This document shows, piece after piece, positions 48,435 through 57,286 of a stretch of 64,000 nt of DNA. Position numbers and translations under genes: made by a program. Positions within the stretch are counted from its first letter, which is position 1. Each line of letters begins with the position of its first letter. The DNA is from Lactobacillus sp. HBUAS51381 (GTDB taxonomy: Bacteria > Bacillota > Bacilli > Lactobacillales > Lactobacillaceae): assembly GCF_012641095.1 (NCBI RefSeq), contig NZ_JAAVSC010000005.1:1-64000 (forward strand). Reading direction: 5' to 3'. The notes below the pieces were generated by a model. That model was not told where the DNA came from and searched no databases. It was given only the letters and a program-made list of their open reading frames with translations.

Positions 48435-48467
48435 AAGAATGCGGTAGCTGTCGCTACCGCATTCTTA
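48435..48467 (-). terminator. Rho-independent terminator between the WxL gene and the WxL-interacting gene
   Basis: Perfect 14-base stem AAGAATGCGGTAGC / GCTACCGCATTCTT with a four-base loop, followed by TTTGTT. It should limit read-through so that the WxL protein is made in excess over its membrane partner. Confidence 0.88.
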
Positions 48468-48517
48468 ATTTAATATTTATGGTAATGTTGCAACTTCTGA
48501 GATGATTATTCGATTAA

Positions 48518-49234
48518 TTAAGCTTGCGTTGATGCCGTATCAGCAATCGTCCAAGTCAAGGTTGAGGCGTAGGTACCGGCACTGTTACCACCTTGGATGG
48601 TCAAGTCACTGTCAGTCGTCAAACGGTTCGCCCACGTCCCAATCCCGTTACCGGCAGTAGCGGAAAGCACTTGAACTGCATCGCCACCGGCAGTAACAGC
48701 TGGTTGTGCTGCAATAGCTGCGTTATCGGTGTTACCATTAGCACTCACAGCAGAACCCTTAAGGTTGATCGTAGCCCCTAGAAGAGTCTTGTCAGTAGCT
48801 GTAGTACCGGTCCCGGTAAAGTCAGAAGCTTGCACCGTGACATTCCAAGGATCCGTAGACCCAGCGTTAACAACGGTCACATCACCAGGTTGTGCAGTAA
48901 CGCCAGTTGGAAGTTCATTAGATGAATTTTTAGACGCCGTCAATGAACTAGCTTTGATCGTTTGTGAAGCACCTGTAATAGGCGTACCACCCGTTTTACC
49001 ATCTTCACTCAGAGCTGGTCCAAAGACCATGTTTGGCGCAGTGACTAACTTAATAGTACCGGAGTGGGCACCATCACCACCGTCACCGGCGGTTAATGAA
49101 ACTGTAGCATCAGTCGTTTGCTTGTTTGTCGCATCATCCGTCGTTGCGGCATTAGCGCCAACACCAGAAACCCCGATAAAACCAGCAGCAAGTGCAACAG
49201 TAGCGATTAATTGTAAAGCAGTTTTCTTAGTCAT
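48518..49234 (-). CDS. Small WxL-domain cell-surface protein
   Basis: Secreted protein of about 238 residues, essentially a signal peptide (about 1-30, ending GANAA) plus one WxL domain. The first motif is WNV (DPWNVTVQASDF) and the second WTI (STLTWTIADTA), conservative variants of WxL. The start is the ATG at 49234 with GGGAGAT ahead. Codon choice is biased to frequent codons, suggesting high expression. With the downstream WxL-interacting gene it forms a minimal csc-like pair. It would bind peptidoglycan non-covalently and interact with the membrane partner. Confidence 0.9.
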   Translation of the reverse strand: MTKKTALQLIATVALAAGFIGVSGVGANAATTDDATNKQTTDATVSLTAGDGGDGAHSGTIKLVTAPNMVFGPALSEDGKTGGTPITGASQTIKASSLTASKNSSNELPTGVTAQPGDVTVVNAGSTDPWNVTVQASDFTGTGTTATDKTLLGATINLKGSAVSANGNTDNAAIAAQPAVTAGGDAVQVLSATAGNGIGTWANRLTTDSDLTIQGGNSAGTYASTLTWTIADTASTQA

Positions 49235-49375
49235 AATGATTATCTCCCTCAACTTTGATTGATTGTTTACTCTTCTAAAAGTTATTGTTCAAATCCGCGA
49301 CTCTATTTAATCATTCAGCCCCAACTAGAGGCGTTTCGTTGAACCATCTGATGAACTCATCTGATTACATAAGTT

Positions 49376-49404
49376 ATAATAGCACGTTTGTTGGGTTCTG
49401 TCCA
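49376..49404 (-). promoter_or_regulatory. Promoter of the small WxL gene
   Basis: Minus-strand TGGACA (49399-49404), 17-base spacer and TATTAT (49376-49381), leaving a leader of about 130 bases. In the remainder of 49405-49741 I see only AT-rich sequence with two copies of ATTTTAGTTTAYA and no gene. Confidence 0.65.
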
Positions 49405-49741
49405 CAATTAATCATTTGTGGTGAATAATATTTTTAAAGGGATCATTTAATGGGCTTTTATTACGTTTATAGGGTACACTTTCATTGCCTGAAACGCCTA
49501 TGTGCCGGCCTTTATAAGGCTATTTACGATGACGTCCAGTTTGTGATTTTAGTTTACATTTAAAAATTGAGCACTGATTTCAGCCATATTCCATTTTAGT
49601 TTATAGGGTATTTGCTCACTCCCCGTTTTGGTTGATTAATTAAACCAACTTGTTCAGACCCTGTATCTATTGGATTCTTGTCGATTGGGCCCGCTAAACT
49701 GACGCTGAAATTTCACAAGCCAAAAAATTTCAAAAAAAATA

Positions 49742-49769
49742 ACATTTTTTGCATTTACGCAAAAAATGT
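49742..49769 (-). terminator. Rho-independent terminator after the sortase gene
   Basis: Perfect stem ACATTTTTTGC / GCAAAAAATGT with a six-base loop, followed on the minus strand by TATTTTTTTT. Confidence 0.85.
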
Positions 49770-49779
49770 CGGAATTTCT

Positions 49780-50487
49780 TTAATTTTTGTTGTTAAATCC
49801 ACTGTGGAAGCCCTTTTGCACGGAAACCGGTGCGTTCTTATAGGCCATCTGCTTCACATAATTTCCCCGAATCATCAGACGATTGGCCCCAGTCGCATCA
49901 CAGGTAATCAACGTCACCATCTTTTTGTGGGTCTGATCGACGACCTTGACATCCGTGGCCGGAATAAACTTGCGCACGCTCACGGTATAGACAAAAACCT
50001 GTTTGGCGTTGGTCAGATAAATCTTTTGCCCGACGCGGGTCTTCCAATACAACGGACTAAATAAAATCGTTTGCGAGGTCATGTGATGCCCTGCCAACGG
50101 ATAGTTACCTTGCCCCATTTTCTGATCTGGCCGCATGGTTCCGGCGGTTAAGGCCAACACCTCGTTGCTCACACCCTTGGCAATCGGCAAGTGAATCTTG
50201 GATTGGGGCATGTAAATTTCCCCCACCACGTGGATGTTTGCCGTATTCCAACGCGCGTTGGCTACCGTTGAAAAGTCCAACGACTTGACCTTGCTGAAGT
50301 CGTACGAGGCTTTCTTCTTCTCGTTGTTTTGAACCGACTTCTTCGAGATCTGCGGTTGATAGGAAGAAATCAACCAGTTCTTAATCTGCTCGTTAAAGAT
50401 GAGCCCGAGCGAGATAATGATTAAAATAATAAAGATGGTTGTCCAAAACCACCGCCAACGACGCGGCTGCCGTTTCTTTTCTGCCAT
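49780..50487 (-). CDS. srtA: Class A sortase
   Basis: Membrane-bound transpeptidase that anchors LPXTG-type proteins to peptidoglycan. The 235-residue protein has a basic N-terminus, one TM helix (about residues 15-35) and the sortase fold with catalytic His in LAGHHM, Cys in TLITCDA and Arg in NRLMIRG. The ATG at 50487 has a GGGGGAGT site. It sits next to the WxL island, yet no gene in the window carries an LPXTG signal, so it is probably the housekeeping sortase serving genes elsewhere. Confidence 0.92.
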   Translation of the reverse strand: MAEKKRQPRRWRWFWTTIFIILIIISLGLIFNEQIKNWLISSYQPQISKKSVQNNEKKKASYDFSKVKSLDFSTVANARWNTANIHVVGEIYMPQSKIHLPIAKGVSNEVLALTAGTMRPDQKMGQGNYPLAGHHMTSQTILFSPLYWKTRVGQKIYLTNAKQVFVYTVSVRKFIPATDVKVVDQTHKKMVTLITCDATGANRLMIRGNYVKQMAYKNAPVSVQKGFHSGFNNKN

Positions 50488-50641
50488 AGCGCACTCCCCC
50501 TTAATCAACGCTTCCTTAAAAAGTCTACCCCAACTGGCCGCAAAAACAAAGGGAACCCCCTCGTTTTACGACGTGGTTACCATTCCCTCCCCAAAATGGG
50601 CGATGGCCGTTTGAGTCGGTTACGCCGGGCCTCGATGAATC

Positions 50642-50678
50642 AAAAAAAGTGATGACCCCCATTAATTGGCCATCGCTT
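50642..50678 (-). terminator. Rho-independent terminator after the first NADH-oxidase-like gene
   Basis: Minus-strand stem AAGCGATG / TCATCACTT with an interior CC / GG extension, followed by TTTTTTG, 14 bases after the stop. Confidence 0.75.
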
Positions 50679-50691
50679 CCATTATCTGTCT

Positions 50692-52086
50692 CTAATCGTC
50701 GACTTCGGGATCAATGCCCGCCGTCACTCGGGGCGTCGTATTCCCCCGTTTGGCCTCCTGGGCAACCGCCATCTGCGCGGCTAAATTCAAGAAATTAAAC
50801 GTATCATCAAAGTTAGGATTGAACAACATGTCTACAAAGGCGAGGTCATCAATCGTATTGCGATTCTGAATCGCAATGGACACGGCATTAGCCGATTGCG
50901 CGACCTCATGCTTACTGAACAACTGAATCCCCAACACCCGGCGATCGTCTCGGTCATAGACCAAATTAATCAACAGCCGATCCGTGGTTGGCATATATTC
51001 TGGACGCCAGGTTGTTTCGAACGTCACGCTATCTGCACGCAATCCCGCCGAATCCGCGTGACGTAACGTTAGCCCGGACGAAGCCAGCGTGCGGCCAAAG
51101 ATATTGATCGCTGAGGTCGCTTGCGTGCCCAAATAACGCTGGAGATGGCCGAAGACGTTGATTCCCGCCAGCATGCCTTGCCGCACCGCATTCGTGGCCA
51201 ACGGCGTGTAGGCCGGTTGCCCCGTCGGATTAAAGTTCACCACGCTGGCGTCGCCACAGGCAAAAATGTCGGGGTCGGATGATTGAATGTAATCATTGAT
51301 GATAATCGCCCCGTGACGATCCATCTTGACCTGGCCGCGTAACAGGGCCGTATTCGGCACAAAACCGGTGCTGACAATGGCCACATCCGCGCGATAGTCC
51401 CCGTTGAGGGTCTCAATCACCAAGCCCTCATCATCCTGTCTAAAGGCCGTGACGCGGTTGTTTAACACGACCTCCACGCCTTGGTCTCGTAAGATATCGA
51501 CGACCTTGTCCGAAAGATTCTGGTCCACGTAATGGTCCAACAGAATGTCCTGCGACTGGATCAACAGCACATCGTGACCCGTTCGCGCATAGCTTTCGGC
51601 CAACTCGGTGCCGATGTACCCGCCCCCAATAATGGCGATGCGGTTGTGATCCTTAGCGGCTTGGTAGACCGCCTTAGCCTGCTCATAGTTTTTGCACAAC
51701 AGGACCATGTCTTCGTCAATCCCAAAGATTGGGGGAACGTTGACGGTGGACCCCGTCGCCATGATTAGCTTGTCGTAGTGATCAGTGGTCATCTCGCCCG
51801 AATCCATATCGACGACGTCCACGGTCTTTTGCGCCGCATCAATGTTGATCACATTGTGGCGCGTCAGAACGTTGGCCCCCATCCGGGTCAATTCCTCGGG
51901 AGACGAATAGAACATGTCCTCCAGATGCTTGACTTGTCCGTCTAAAAACAGTGAAATACCGGTCGATAAAAATGACACATTCGTATGCCGCTCATAAATG
52001 GTGACGTCCGTTTCCGGATGATCCCGTAAAATTTGGATAGCGGCATTAGTTCCCGCATGCGTGCTACCGACGATAATGACCTTCAT
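50692..52086 (-). CDS. NADH oxidase/CoA-disulfide reductase family flavoprotein, paralogue A
   Basis: FAD- and NAD-binding oxidoreductase of 464 residues in the Nox/Npr/Cdr family. It has the N-terminal FAD motif VGSTHAGTNAA with the active-site His, the second Rossmann motif IGGGYIGTELAESY, the FAD-binding ACGDASVV block and a C-terminal dimerisation domain. The position that normally holds the redox Cys (SFLSCGI) is Thr here (SFLSTGI). Oxygen would then more likely be reduced to H2O2 than to water. The ATG at 52086 follows AGGGGG. It is a tandem paralogue of the next upstream gene, with its own terminator. Confidence 0.87.
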   Translation of the reverse strand: MKVIIVGSTHAGTNAAIQILRDHPETDVTIYERHTNVSFLSTGISLFLDGQVKHLEDMFYSSPEELTRMGANVLTRHNVINIDAAQKTVDVVDMDSGEMTTDHYDKLIMATGSTVNVPPIFGIDEDMVLLCKNYEQAKAVYQAAKDHNRIAIIGGGYIGTELAESYARTGHDVLLIQSQDILLDHYVDQNLSDKVVDILRDQGVEVVLNNRVTAFRQDDEGLVIETLNGDYRADVAIVSTGFVPNTALLRGQVKMDRHGAIIINDYIQSSDPDIFACGDASVVNFNPTGQPAYTPLATNAVRQGMLAGINVFGHLQRYLGTQATSAINIFGRTLASSGLTLRHADSAGLRADSVTFETTWRPEYMPTTDRLLINLVYDRDDRRVLGIQLFSKHEVAQSANAVSIAIQNRNTIDDLAFVDMLFNPNFDDTFNFLNLAAQMAVAQEAKRGNTTPRVTAGIDPEVDD

Positions 52087-52369
52087 CAATGGTTCCCCCT
52101 TGTAGTCTGAAACTTTTTACACCAATGCTTGATTGCCGCGATGGCCGCCACAACCGATGGGTCACGCATCGCGAATACTATCACGATATCCTGGTTAAAT
52201 TCGTCCAATGATTGGATGATTTTTTTGCCTAAACCCTGATTTATCACGACTTAAGCCGATTATTTGCAACGGCGGCGCGCACAACCCAGCATTTTAGTTC
52301 TGATAATGTATTGTCTACCAATTAACCGAATTTGTCAAAGCATATCCCATTCAATCAGCTTCACTCTAT

Positions 52370-53755
52370 CTATTTTCGGTTAAGACCAGCCGATAATCGG
52401 GGGTGATCATTGCCGTGACGCCTTTCCTGAGCCACCGCCAACTGTGCCACAAGATTCAAGTAATTAAAGGGCGCATCAAAATTGGGATTGAACAGCAGGT
52501 CGACAAAAGCCAAATCATCAATTGTGTTACGGTTCTGAATCGCAATTGAGACCGCGTTAGCCGATTGGGCAACCTCATGCTTACTGAACAACTGAATACC
52601 CAGGATTCGCCGATCATCGCGATTATAGACGAGATTAATCATCAGTGCGGCCGTGCTGGGCATGTAGGACGGTCGCCAAGTCCCACGATACGTCACGCTC
52701 GCCGCGTTTAGCCCGGCCGACTGGGCGTGCCGCAACGTTAACCCGGATGAGGCCAAGGTTCGGCCGAATAACTGGATGACGGAGGAAGCCTGGGTTCCCA
52801 AATACCGTTGCACGGGTCCAAACACGTTTTTGCCGGCGAGTAAGCCCTGCCGGACCGCGTTCGTGGCTAACGGCGTATACGCGGTCTGTCCAGTTGGATT
52901 AAATTTAACCACGCTGGCATCGCCACAGGCCAGAATATTGGGATTCGACGTCTGCAAATAATCATTAATCAGGATGGCCCCGTGACGATCCATTTTCACC
53001 TGACCGCGAAGTAGCCGCGTATTGGGGACAAATCCGGTACAAACAATTGCCAGATCGGCCTGATACGTGGCCGATCCCGCCGTAATGACCAGTTGATCAC
53101 CTTGCTCCTCAAACGCCGTAACCCGACTGTTTAAGTCCACCTTAACGCCGTGGGCCTTCAGAATCGCCACGACCTCAGCCGATAGATTCGCATCGACATA
53201 ATGATCAAGGAGGATATCACGCGACTGTAGCAGTAACACATCGTGCCCCGTCCGCGCATAGCTTTCCGCCAATTCGGTGCCGATATAGCCGCCGCCCACG
53301 ATCGCAATGCGTCGCTGATCTTTGGCCGCCCGGTAGATGGCCTTCGCCTGCTCATACGTCTTGCATAATAGGACCCGGTCATTCTCGACGCCAAAGACCG
53401 GTGGCACATTGACCGTCGACCCCGTCGCCATGATCAGTCGATCGTAGGTTACCGTGCTGATCTTACCGGTCACCATATCGACGACCTCAACCTGCTGGCG
53501 ATCGGCATCAATCCGCAAAACGTTGTGTTGGGTCTTCACCTTAGCTCCCAGCCGCGTCAATTCGGCTGGCGAGGAATAGAACATATCTTCGAGGTGCTTC
53601 ACCTGTCCGTCTAGAAACAGGGAAATTCCAGTCGACAAAAAGGAGACTGTCCGGTGGCGTTCGTAAATCGTGACGTCCGTGTCCGGGTGATCTCGTAAAA
53701 TTTGAATGGCAGCGTTCGTGCCCGCATGGGTGCTGCCGACAATAATGACCTTCAT
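52370..53755 (-). CDS. NADH oxidase/CoA-disulfide reductase family flavoprotein, paralogue B
   Basis: Tandem paralogue of the downstream gene, 461 residues, with the same order of parts: VGSTHAGTNAA with the active-site His, IVGGGYIGTELAESY, and ACGDASVVKFNPTGQTAYTP. The redox-cysteine position is again Thr (SFLSTGI), so the substitution predates the duplication. GAGGAGGGA precedes the ATG. About 280 bases separate the two genes, without an obvious terminator, so they may be expressed together or independently. NADH is the expected donor; the product (H2O2, water or other) is not determined by sequence alone. Confidence 0.87.
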   Translation of the reverse strand: MKVIIVGSTHAGTNAAIQILRDHPDTDVTIYERHRTVSFLSTGISLFLDGQVKHLEDMFYSSPAELTRLGAKVKTQHNVLRIDADRQQVEVVDMVTGKISTVTYDRLIMATGSTVNVPPVFGVENDRVLLCKTYEQAKAIYRAAKDQRRIAIVGGGYIGTELAESYARTGHDVLLLQSRDILLDHYVDANLSAEVVAILKAHGVKVDLNSRVTAFEEQGDQLVITAGSATYQADLAIVCTGFVPNTRLLRGQVKMDRHGAILINDYLQTSNPNILACGDASVVKFNPTGQTAYTPLATNAVRQGLLAGKNVFGPVQRYLGTQASSVIQLFGRTLASSGLTLRHAQSAGLNAASVTYRGTWRPSYMPSTAALMINLVYNRDDRRILGIQLFSKHEVAQSANAVSIAIQNRNTIDDLAFVDLLFNPNFDAPFNYLNLVAQLAVAQERRHGNDHPRLSAGLNRK

Positions 53756-53807
53756 CTAAGATCCCTCCTCTTCAAGTATCTAACACACTGTGGTGATTCA
53801 TTTTAAG

Positions 53808-54508
53808 CTAAAGGTTGAAAGTTCACGAACACGCTCCAGTCCCCAGCTGGTAAGGCTTATCCCCATTAAATTGGTCATCAACGACCACCTGCGGCTGCCA
53901 GATATTCCGGCGCTGTGGGGACCGCCTGCGGCCTGAGAAGCGGTCCTCCGGCTCGGTTTGAAGCCTGACCAAGACCGTCAGTCTCCAAACACGTCCCGCG
54001 CTGTAAGCTGTTGCACAGCTAACACCGCTGTCACGGCTACCTCCATCTCTGTCTGCCTCCGGTTACAGAAGTTGAAAACCACGAAATGTGCCATCACATT
54101 GCTGGGCTGGCAACGTTCGACCACAATCGTTGCTCACATTCCATGTAGCCGTGAGTGAGCTAAATTTGGTCTCAGCCGTTGATAAGAGTGTGCCTACAGG
54201 CGGTTAACTGGTGAGCATTAACGCTGATAAGCGGATAATCCTGCCTTTGGATTATTTGTCTATCAGTGTTAAGCGGAGCCAGTTGCCTGTTGACGCACGT
54301 TTCGACTATGTTGATGACAAGACGGCAGTGGGCTGACGGCTCAAAGCGAGGGAAAAGACAGCACTTTGGCTTTTTCCGATCCTTCCCACCGTGATCCAGA
54401 CCAAATTTGGCGAACGGTAAGGCGGTCAGTACGCGACAATCATATTATAAAGGGTGATATCCTTGTCACACCAGGAGTCCTAGCTGTTTTCTATCTTTCA
54501 ACCTTTAG
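53808..54508. mobile_element. 701-bp non-autonomous element with 14-bp terminal inverted repeats
   Basis: Bounded by CTAAAGGTTGAAAG (53808-53821) and its perfect inverse CTTTCAACCTTTAG (54495-54508). Inside lie a type 2 module (about 53880-54060) and a type 1 module (about 54145-54430) with arms AGCTAAATTTGGTCT (54158) and AGACCAAATTTGGCG (54398). The type 1 module has a large central hairpin at about 54209-54277 (TAACGCTGATA / TATCAGTGTTA). It encodes no credible protein, so it is MITE-like or a structured intergenic repeat. A related copy lies inverted at 59630-60054. No clear target-site duplication is visible. Confidence 0.7.
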
Positions 54509-54514
54509 ATAATA

Positions 54515-54551
54515 TAAAAAAACCGGCGGCAGTTGAACACTGCCACCGGCG
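54515..54551 (-). terminator. Rho-independent terminator after rpmE2
   Basis: Minus-strand stem GCCGGTGGCAGT / ACTGCCGCCGGT followed by seven T, 20 bases after the stop. Confidence 0.9.
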
Positions 54552-54571
54552 ACAAATCATATTTATTATAA

Positions 54572-54823
54572 TTAGTCGTTTGCCAAACCGTACTTCTTGT
54601 TGAACCGATCCACGGCACCATCGGCTTGAGTAAACTTTTGCTTACCCGTGTAGAATGGATGTGAATCTGAAGAAATTTCGACACGGATTAATGGGTAAGT
54701 GTTGCCATCTTCCCATTCAACCGTTTCGTCAGAAGTTGCAGTTGAACCAGACAAGAACTGGAAACCAGTACTTGAGTCTTGGAACACAACTTCGCGGTAA
54801 TCTGGATGAATTCCTTGCTTCAT
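54572..54823 (-). CDS. rpmE2: Ribosomal protein L31 type B
   Basis: 50S ribosomal protein of 83 residues. It begins [16 protein letters not shown] and ends with [10 protein letters not shown] and VDRFNKKYG. It lacks the CxxC zinc ligands of type A L31, so it is the zinc-independent paralogue often favoured under zinc limitation; here it may be the only L31. It follows murA by about 100 bases. In Bacillus and several lactobacilli the rho gene lies between murA and rpmE; here it does not. An AGGAGCG site precedes the ATG. Confidence 0.96.
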   Translation of the reverse strand: MKQGIHPDYREVVFQDSSTGFQFLSGSTATSDETVEWEDGNTYPLIRVEISSDSHPFYTGKQKFTQADGAVDRFNKKYGLAND

Positions 54824-54923
54824 AATGTATTACGCTCCTTTGCCCTGGTTCATTTACTGAGCCAGAGATTGATTTAATCGTCAACCGTTGAATTATACCA
54901 TGAAAATCATCTTCGAGCAATCT

Positions 54924-56213
54924 TTAATCTTGGCCGTTTTCTACCAAACTTGCCTTACTCACAATTTCCACGTCGGCATTCAACGCTGTTAGTTTATCTA
55001 CGATGCGATCATAGCCTCGTAAAATGTTGTCGGCTTCCTCGATAATTGTATCCCCATTGGCCATCAAGCCGGTGATGACCAGCGCCGCACCGGCCCGAAT
55101 CTCACCCGCCTGTACTTGACTGCCAATGAGATCATCGCTCGGATCAACCACAATCATGTCATCCTCGGAGCGAATGTGTGCGCCCATCTTCCGTAACTCG
55201 GCGATGTGCTTAATTCGCTTGGGATAAATGGTATCGATCACCACACTGCTGCCGTTTGCCCGAAACAATAACGGCGTCAAGGGTTGCTGCAGATCCGTCG
55301 CAAAGCCTGGGAACGGCATCGTCTTAATGCGAATGGGCTTTAGATTCTCGGCATGTGGGACGTAAATGCTGTCCTCGCTAATCTCCAATGGCACGCCCAT
55401 CTCGATCATCTTGGCGGTAAAAGCCTCCAAATGTTCAGGGATCACGTTCTTAATGACCACGCCATCCCCCATCGCAGCGGCCATCGATAAGTATGTTCCG
55501 GCTTCAATTCGGTCGGGAATAATCGTATGGGTGTTCATCGCCCGGAGCGTTGGTACGCCCTCAATGCGAATAACATCCGTCCCAGCACCCCGAATATGGG
55601 CCCCCATGTTGTTCAAAAATGTCGCCACGTCAATGATTTCAGGTTCTTTCGCGGCATTTTCAATCACCGTGGTGCCTACTGCTTTAACGGCCGCCAGAAT
55701 CGAATTGATGGTGGCCCCCACGGAGACCATGTCTAAGAAGATCCGGGCACCGTGAAGCCCCTCAGGACCGGTTGTAATGCGCACGGTCCCTTCGTGTTCT
55801 TCCACCGTAGCACCTAAGGCTTCAAAGGCCTTGATATGTTGATCGATGGGCCGCGGGCCAATGTTGTCGCCGCCCGGGAAACTCAGTGTGGCCCGTTGGA
55901 ACCGCCCCAACAAGGACCCCATAAAATAATAAGATGCGCGCAGGCTTTTAATCGCCTTGCTTGGTAACGGTGCTTCCACAATCTCAGTGGGATCAATGGT
56001 TAAGACCCCATCTTCAAATGTAGAATGCACATTCATTGATTTCAGAATTAACATTAAATTGTGCACGTCAAGGATATCCGGTACCATATCAAAACGGACC
56101 GGCGTATCAGCTAAAATCGCTGCCGGAATTAAGGCCACTGTGCTATTTTTGGCGCCACCAATCGTCACTTCTCCAGAAAGACGACGGCCGCCGTGAATTA
56201 TCATTTTTTTCAT
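54924..56213 (-). CDS. murA: UDP-N-acetylglucosamine 1-carboxyvinyltransferase (MurA/MurZ)
   Basis: First committed step of peptidoglycan synthesis: transfers enolpyruvate from PEP to UDP-GlcNAc. The 429-residue protein has [20 protein letters not shown] at the N-terminus, [13 protein letters not shown] and the [13 protein letters not shown] motif. The active-site loop reads [12 protein letters not shown]: Asp stands where most MurA enzymes have the Cys that fosfomycin alkylates (Cys115 in E. coli). The codon is GAC on the coding strand (near 55886). Asp at this position is known in naturally fosfomycin-resistant MurA enzymes. Confidence 0.96.
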   Translation of the reverse strand: MKKMIIHGGRRLSGEVTIGGAKNSTVALIPAAILADTPVRFDMVPDILDVHNLMLILKSMNVHSTFEDGVLTIDPTEIVEAPLPSKAIKSLRASYYFMGSLLGRFQRATLSFPGGDNIGPRPIDQHIKAFEALGATVEEHEGTVRITTGPEGLHGARIFLDMVSVGATINSILAAVKAVGTTVIENAAKEPEIIDVATFLNNMGAHIRGAGTDVIRIEGVPTLRAMNTHTIIPDRIEAGTYLSMAAAMGDGVVIKNVIPEHLEAFTAKMIEMGVPLEISEDSIYVPHAENLKPIRIKTMPFPGFATDLQQPLTPLLFRANGSSVVIDTIYPKRIKHIAELRKMGAHIRSEDDMIVVDPSDDLIGSQVQAGEIRAGAALVITGLMANGDTIIEEADNILRGYDRIVDKLTALNADVEIVSKASLVENGQD

Positions 56214-56337
56214 TATGAAGCTATCCTCACTTAATAATCTTCCATATTAATTCCATACAGTCAGATACCATGATAAATAATGCCGGGCAAAAAGACAATA
56301 CTTTCCCGGTATTCTGGCTAAAATGTAATATTAGCCC

Positions 56338-56874
56338 CTATAAAATCTTGTCTCGAAGGTCATCAAGGTTCCGCGCCAAAATGGTGTCGATAATAATTTG
56401 TGTCAGTTGATGCGGCGGTTCGGGCATTCCGTCTTTTACCCATTTTTTCAAAATATTCTGTAGCCCGGCACCGATGTAAGCGTCTTGGTAGTCTTCAATC
56501 AAAGGCGGTTGAATCTTGCTTTGAACCATCAGCTCCTGCATCCGGTCCAGCAACTTGGTTTTTCCTTCGGCGAAGACCAGATTACTTAATTTTTTATCTT
56601 CATAGAACGCCGTCAAGAGATGCTCTAACGCCTGACTAGGTGTCGCCCCCGTCAACGGATGTAAGGACCGGACAAACGCCTGCTCAATACTTTCGACGCA
56701 ATCATAAACATCCGTATAGTACCGATAAAACGTTGTCCGGTTAACATCTGCCCGGGCACAAACCTCGGTTACCGAAATGGCGTTAATCGGTTTACTCTGC
56801 AGTAAAGAGAGCACGGTCTCCTGAATCACACGTTGCGTATACCGTGCCCGCCGATTATTTTTGACCCCAACCAT
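56338..56874 (-). CDS. TetR/AcrR family transcriptional regulator
   Basis: DNA-binding repressor of 178 residues. The N-terminal helix-turn-helix reads INAISVTEVCARADVNRTTF followed by YRYYTDVYDCVE (about residues 30-62). The C-terminal helical ligand domain is divergent. The ATG at 56874 has AGGAG eight bases ahead; a GTG three codons upstream is less well placed. A TATAAT -10 box lies at 56925-56930 on the minus strand. It is divergent from the fused ABC exporter, which it probably controls in response to a substrate. The ligand is unknown. Confidence 0.87.
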   Translation of the reverse strand: MVGVKNNRRARYTQRVIQETVLSLLQSKPINAISVTEVCARADVNRTTFYRYYTDVYDCVESIEQAFVRSLHPLTGATPSQALEHLLTAFYEDKKLSNLVFAEGKTKLLDRMQELMVQSKIQPPLIEDYQDAYIGAGLQNILKKWVKDGMPEPPHQLTQIIIDTILARNLDDLRDKIL

Positions 56875-57168
56875 CGCTTTCACTCCTATACTGTTCAGGA
56901 GCCAGTGGACCAGTCAACAGATTAATTATAAGCGACTTTACGTGCGCTTTGGCCCAACTTCCTGTAAAGTTAATCTCAGTCGAACAGAGCCACTTGCTTA
57001 AGCCTATTTTCTATCGACCATCGTTTCACGTCGCCCAACAACGCTCGTATTCGGTAAGTTACGTGACTTAACTAACCTTGGTCCCTAACCCCACGCAATC
57101 GACTTGCTATTGACGCAACAGTCGTGTTTAAAGTGTTGTTTTGACAACAGTCCTGCTTACATTGATGC

Positions 57169-57197
57169 TTGCCAAACCGCTGATTTATTTCTATGAT
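57169..57197 (+). promoter_or_regulatory. Promoter of the ABC exporter gene with possible operator
   Basis: TTGCCA (57169-57174), 17-base spacer and TATGAT (57192-57197). Downstream, ACACGGTGT (about 57203) and ACACCGTGA (about 57239) form an inverted pair, and GTTGT-N4-ACAAC lies at about 57135-57148; either could bind the TetR protein. The remaining bases 56875-57168 show no gene. Confidence 0.6.
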
Positions 57198-57286
57198 GTA
57201 AGACACGGTGTTGCATTAATGTCTAGTTTATCAGAAATACACCGTGAACAACAGCCGAATTCACAAAAATGGAAGGATTATTTTAA

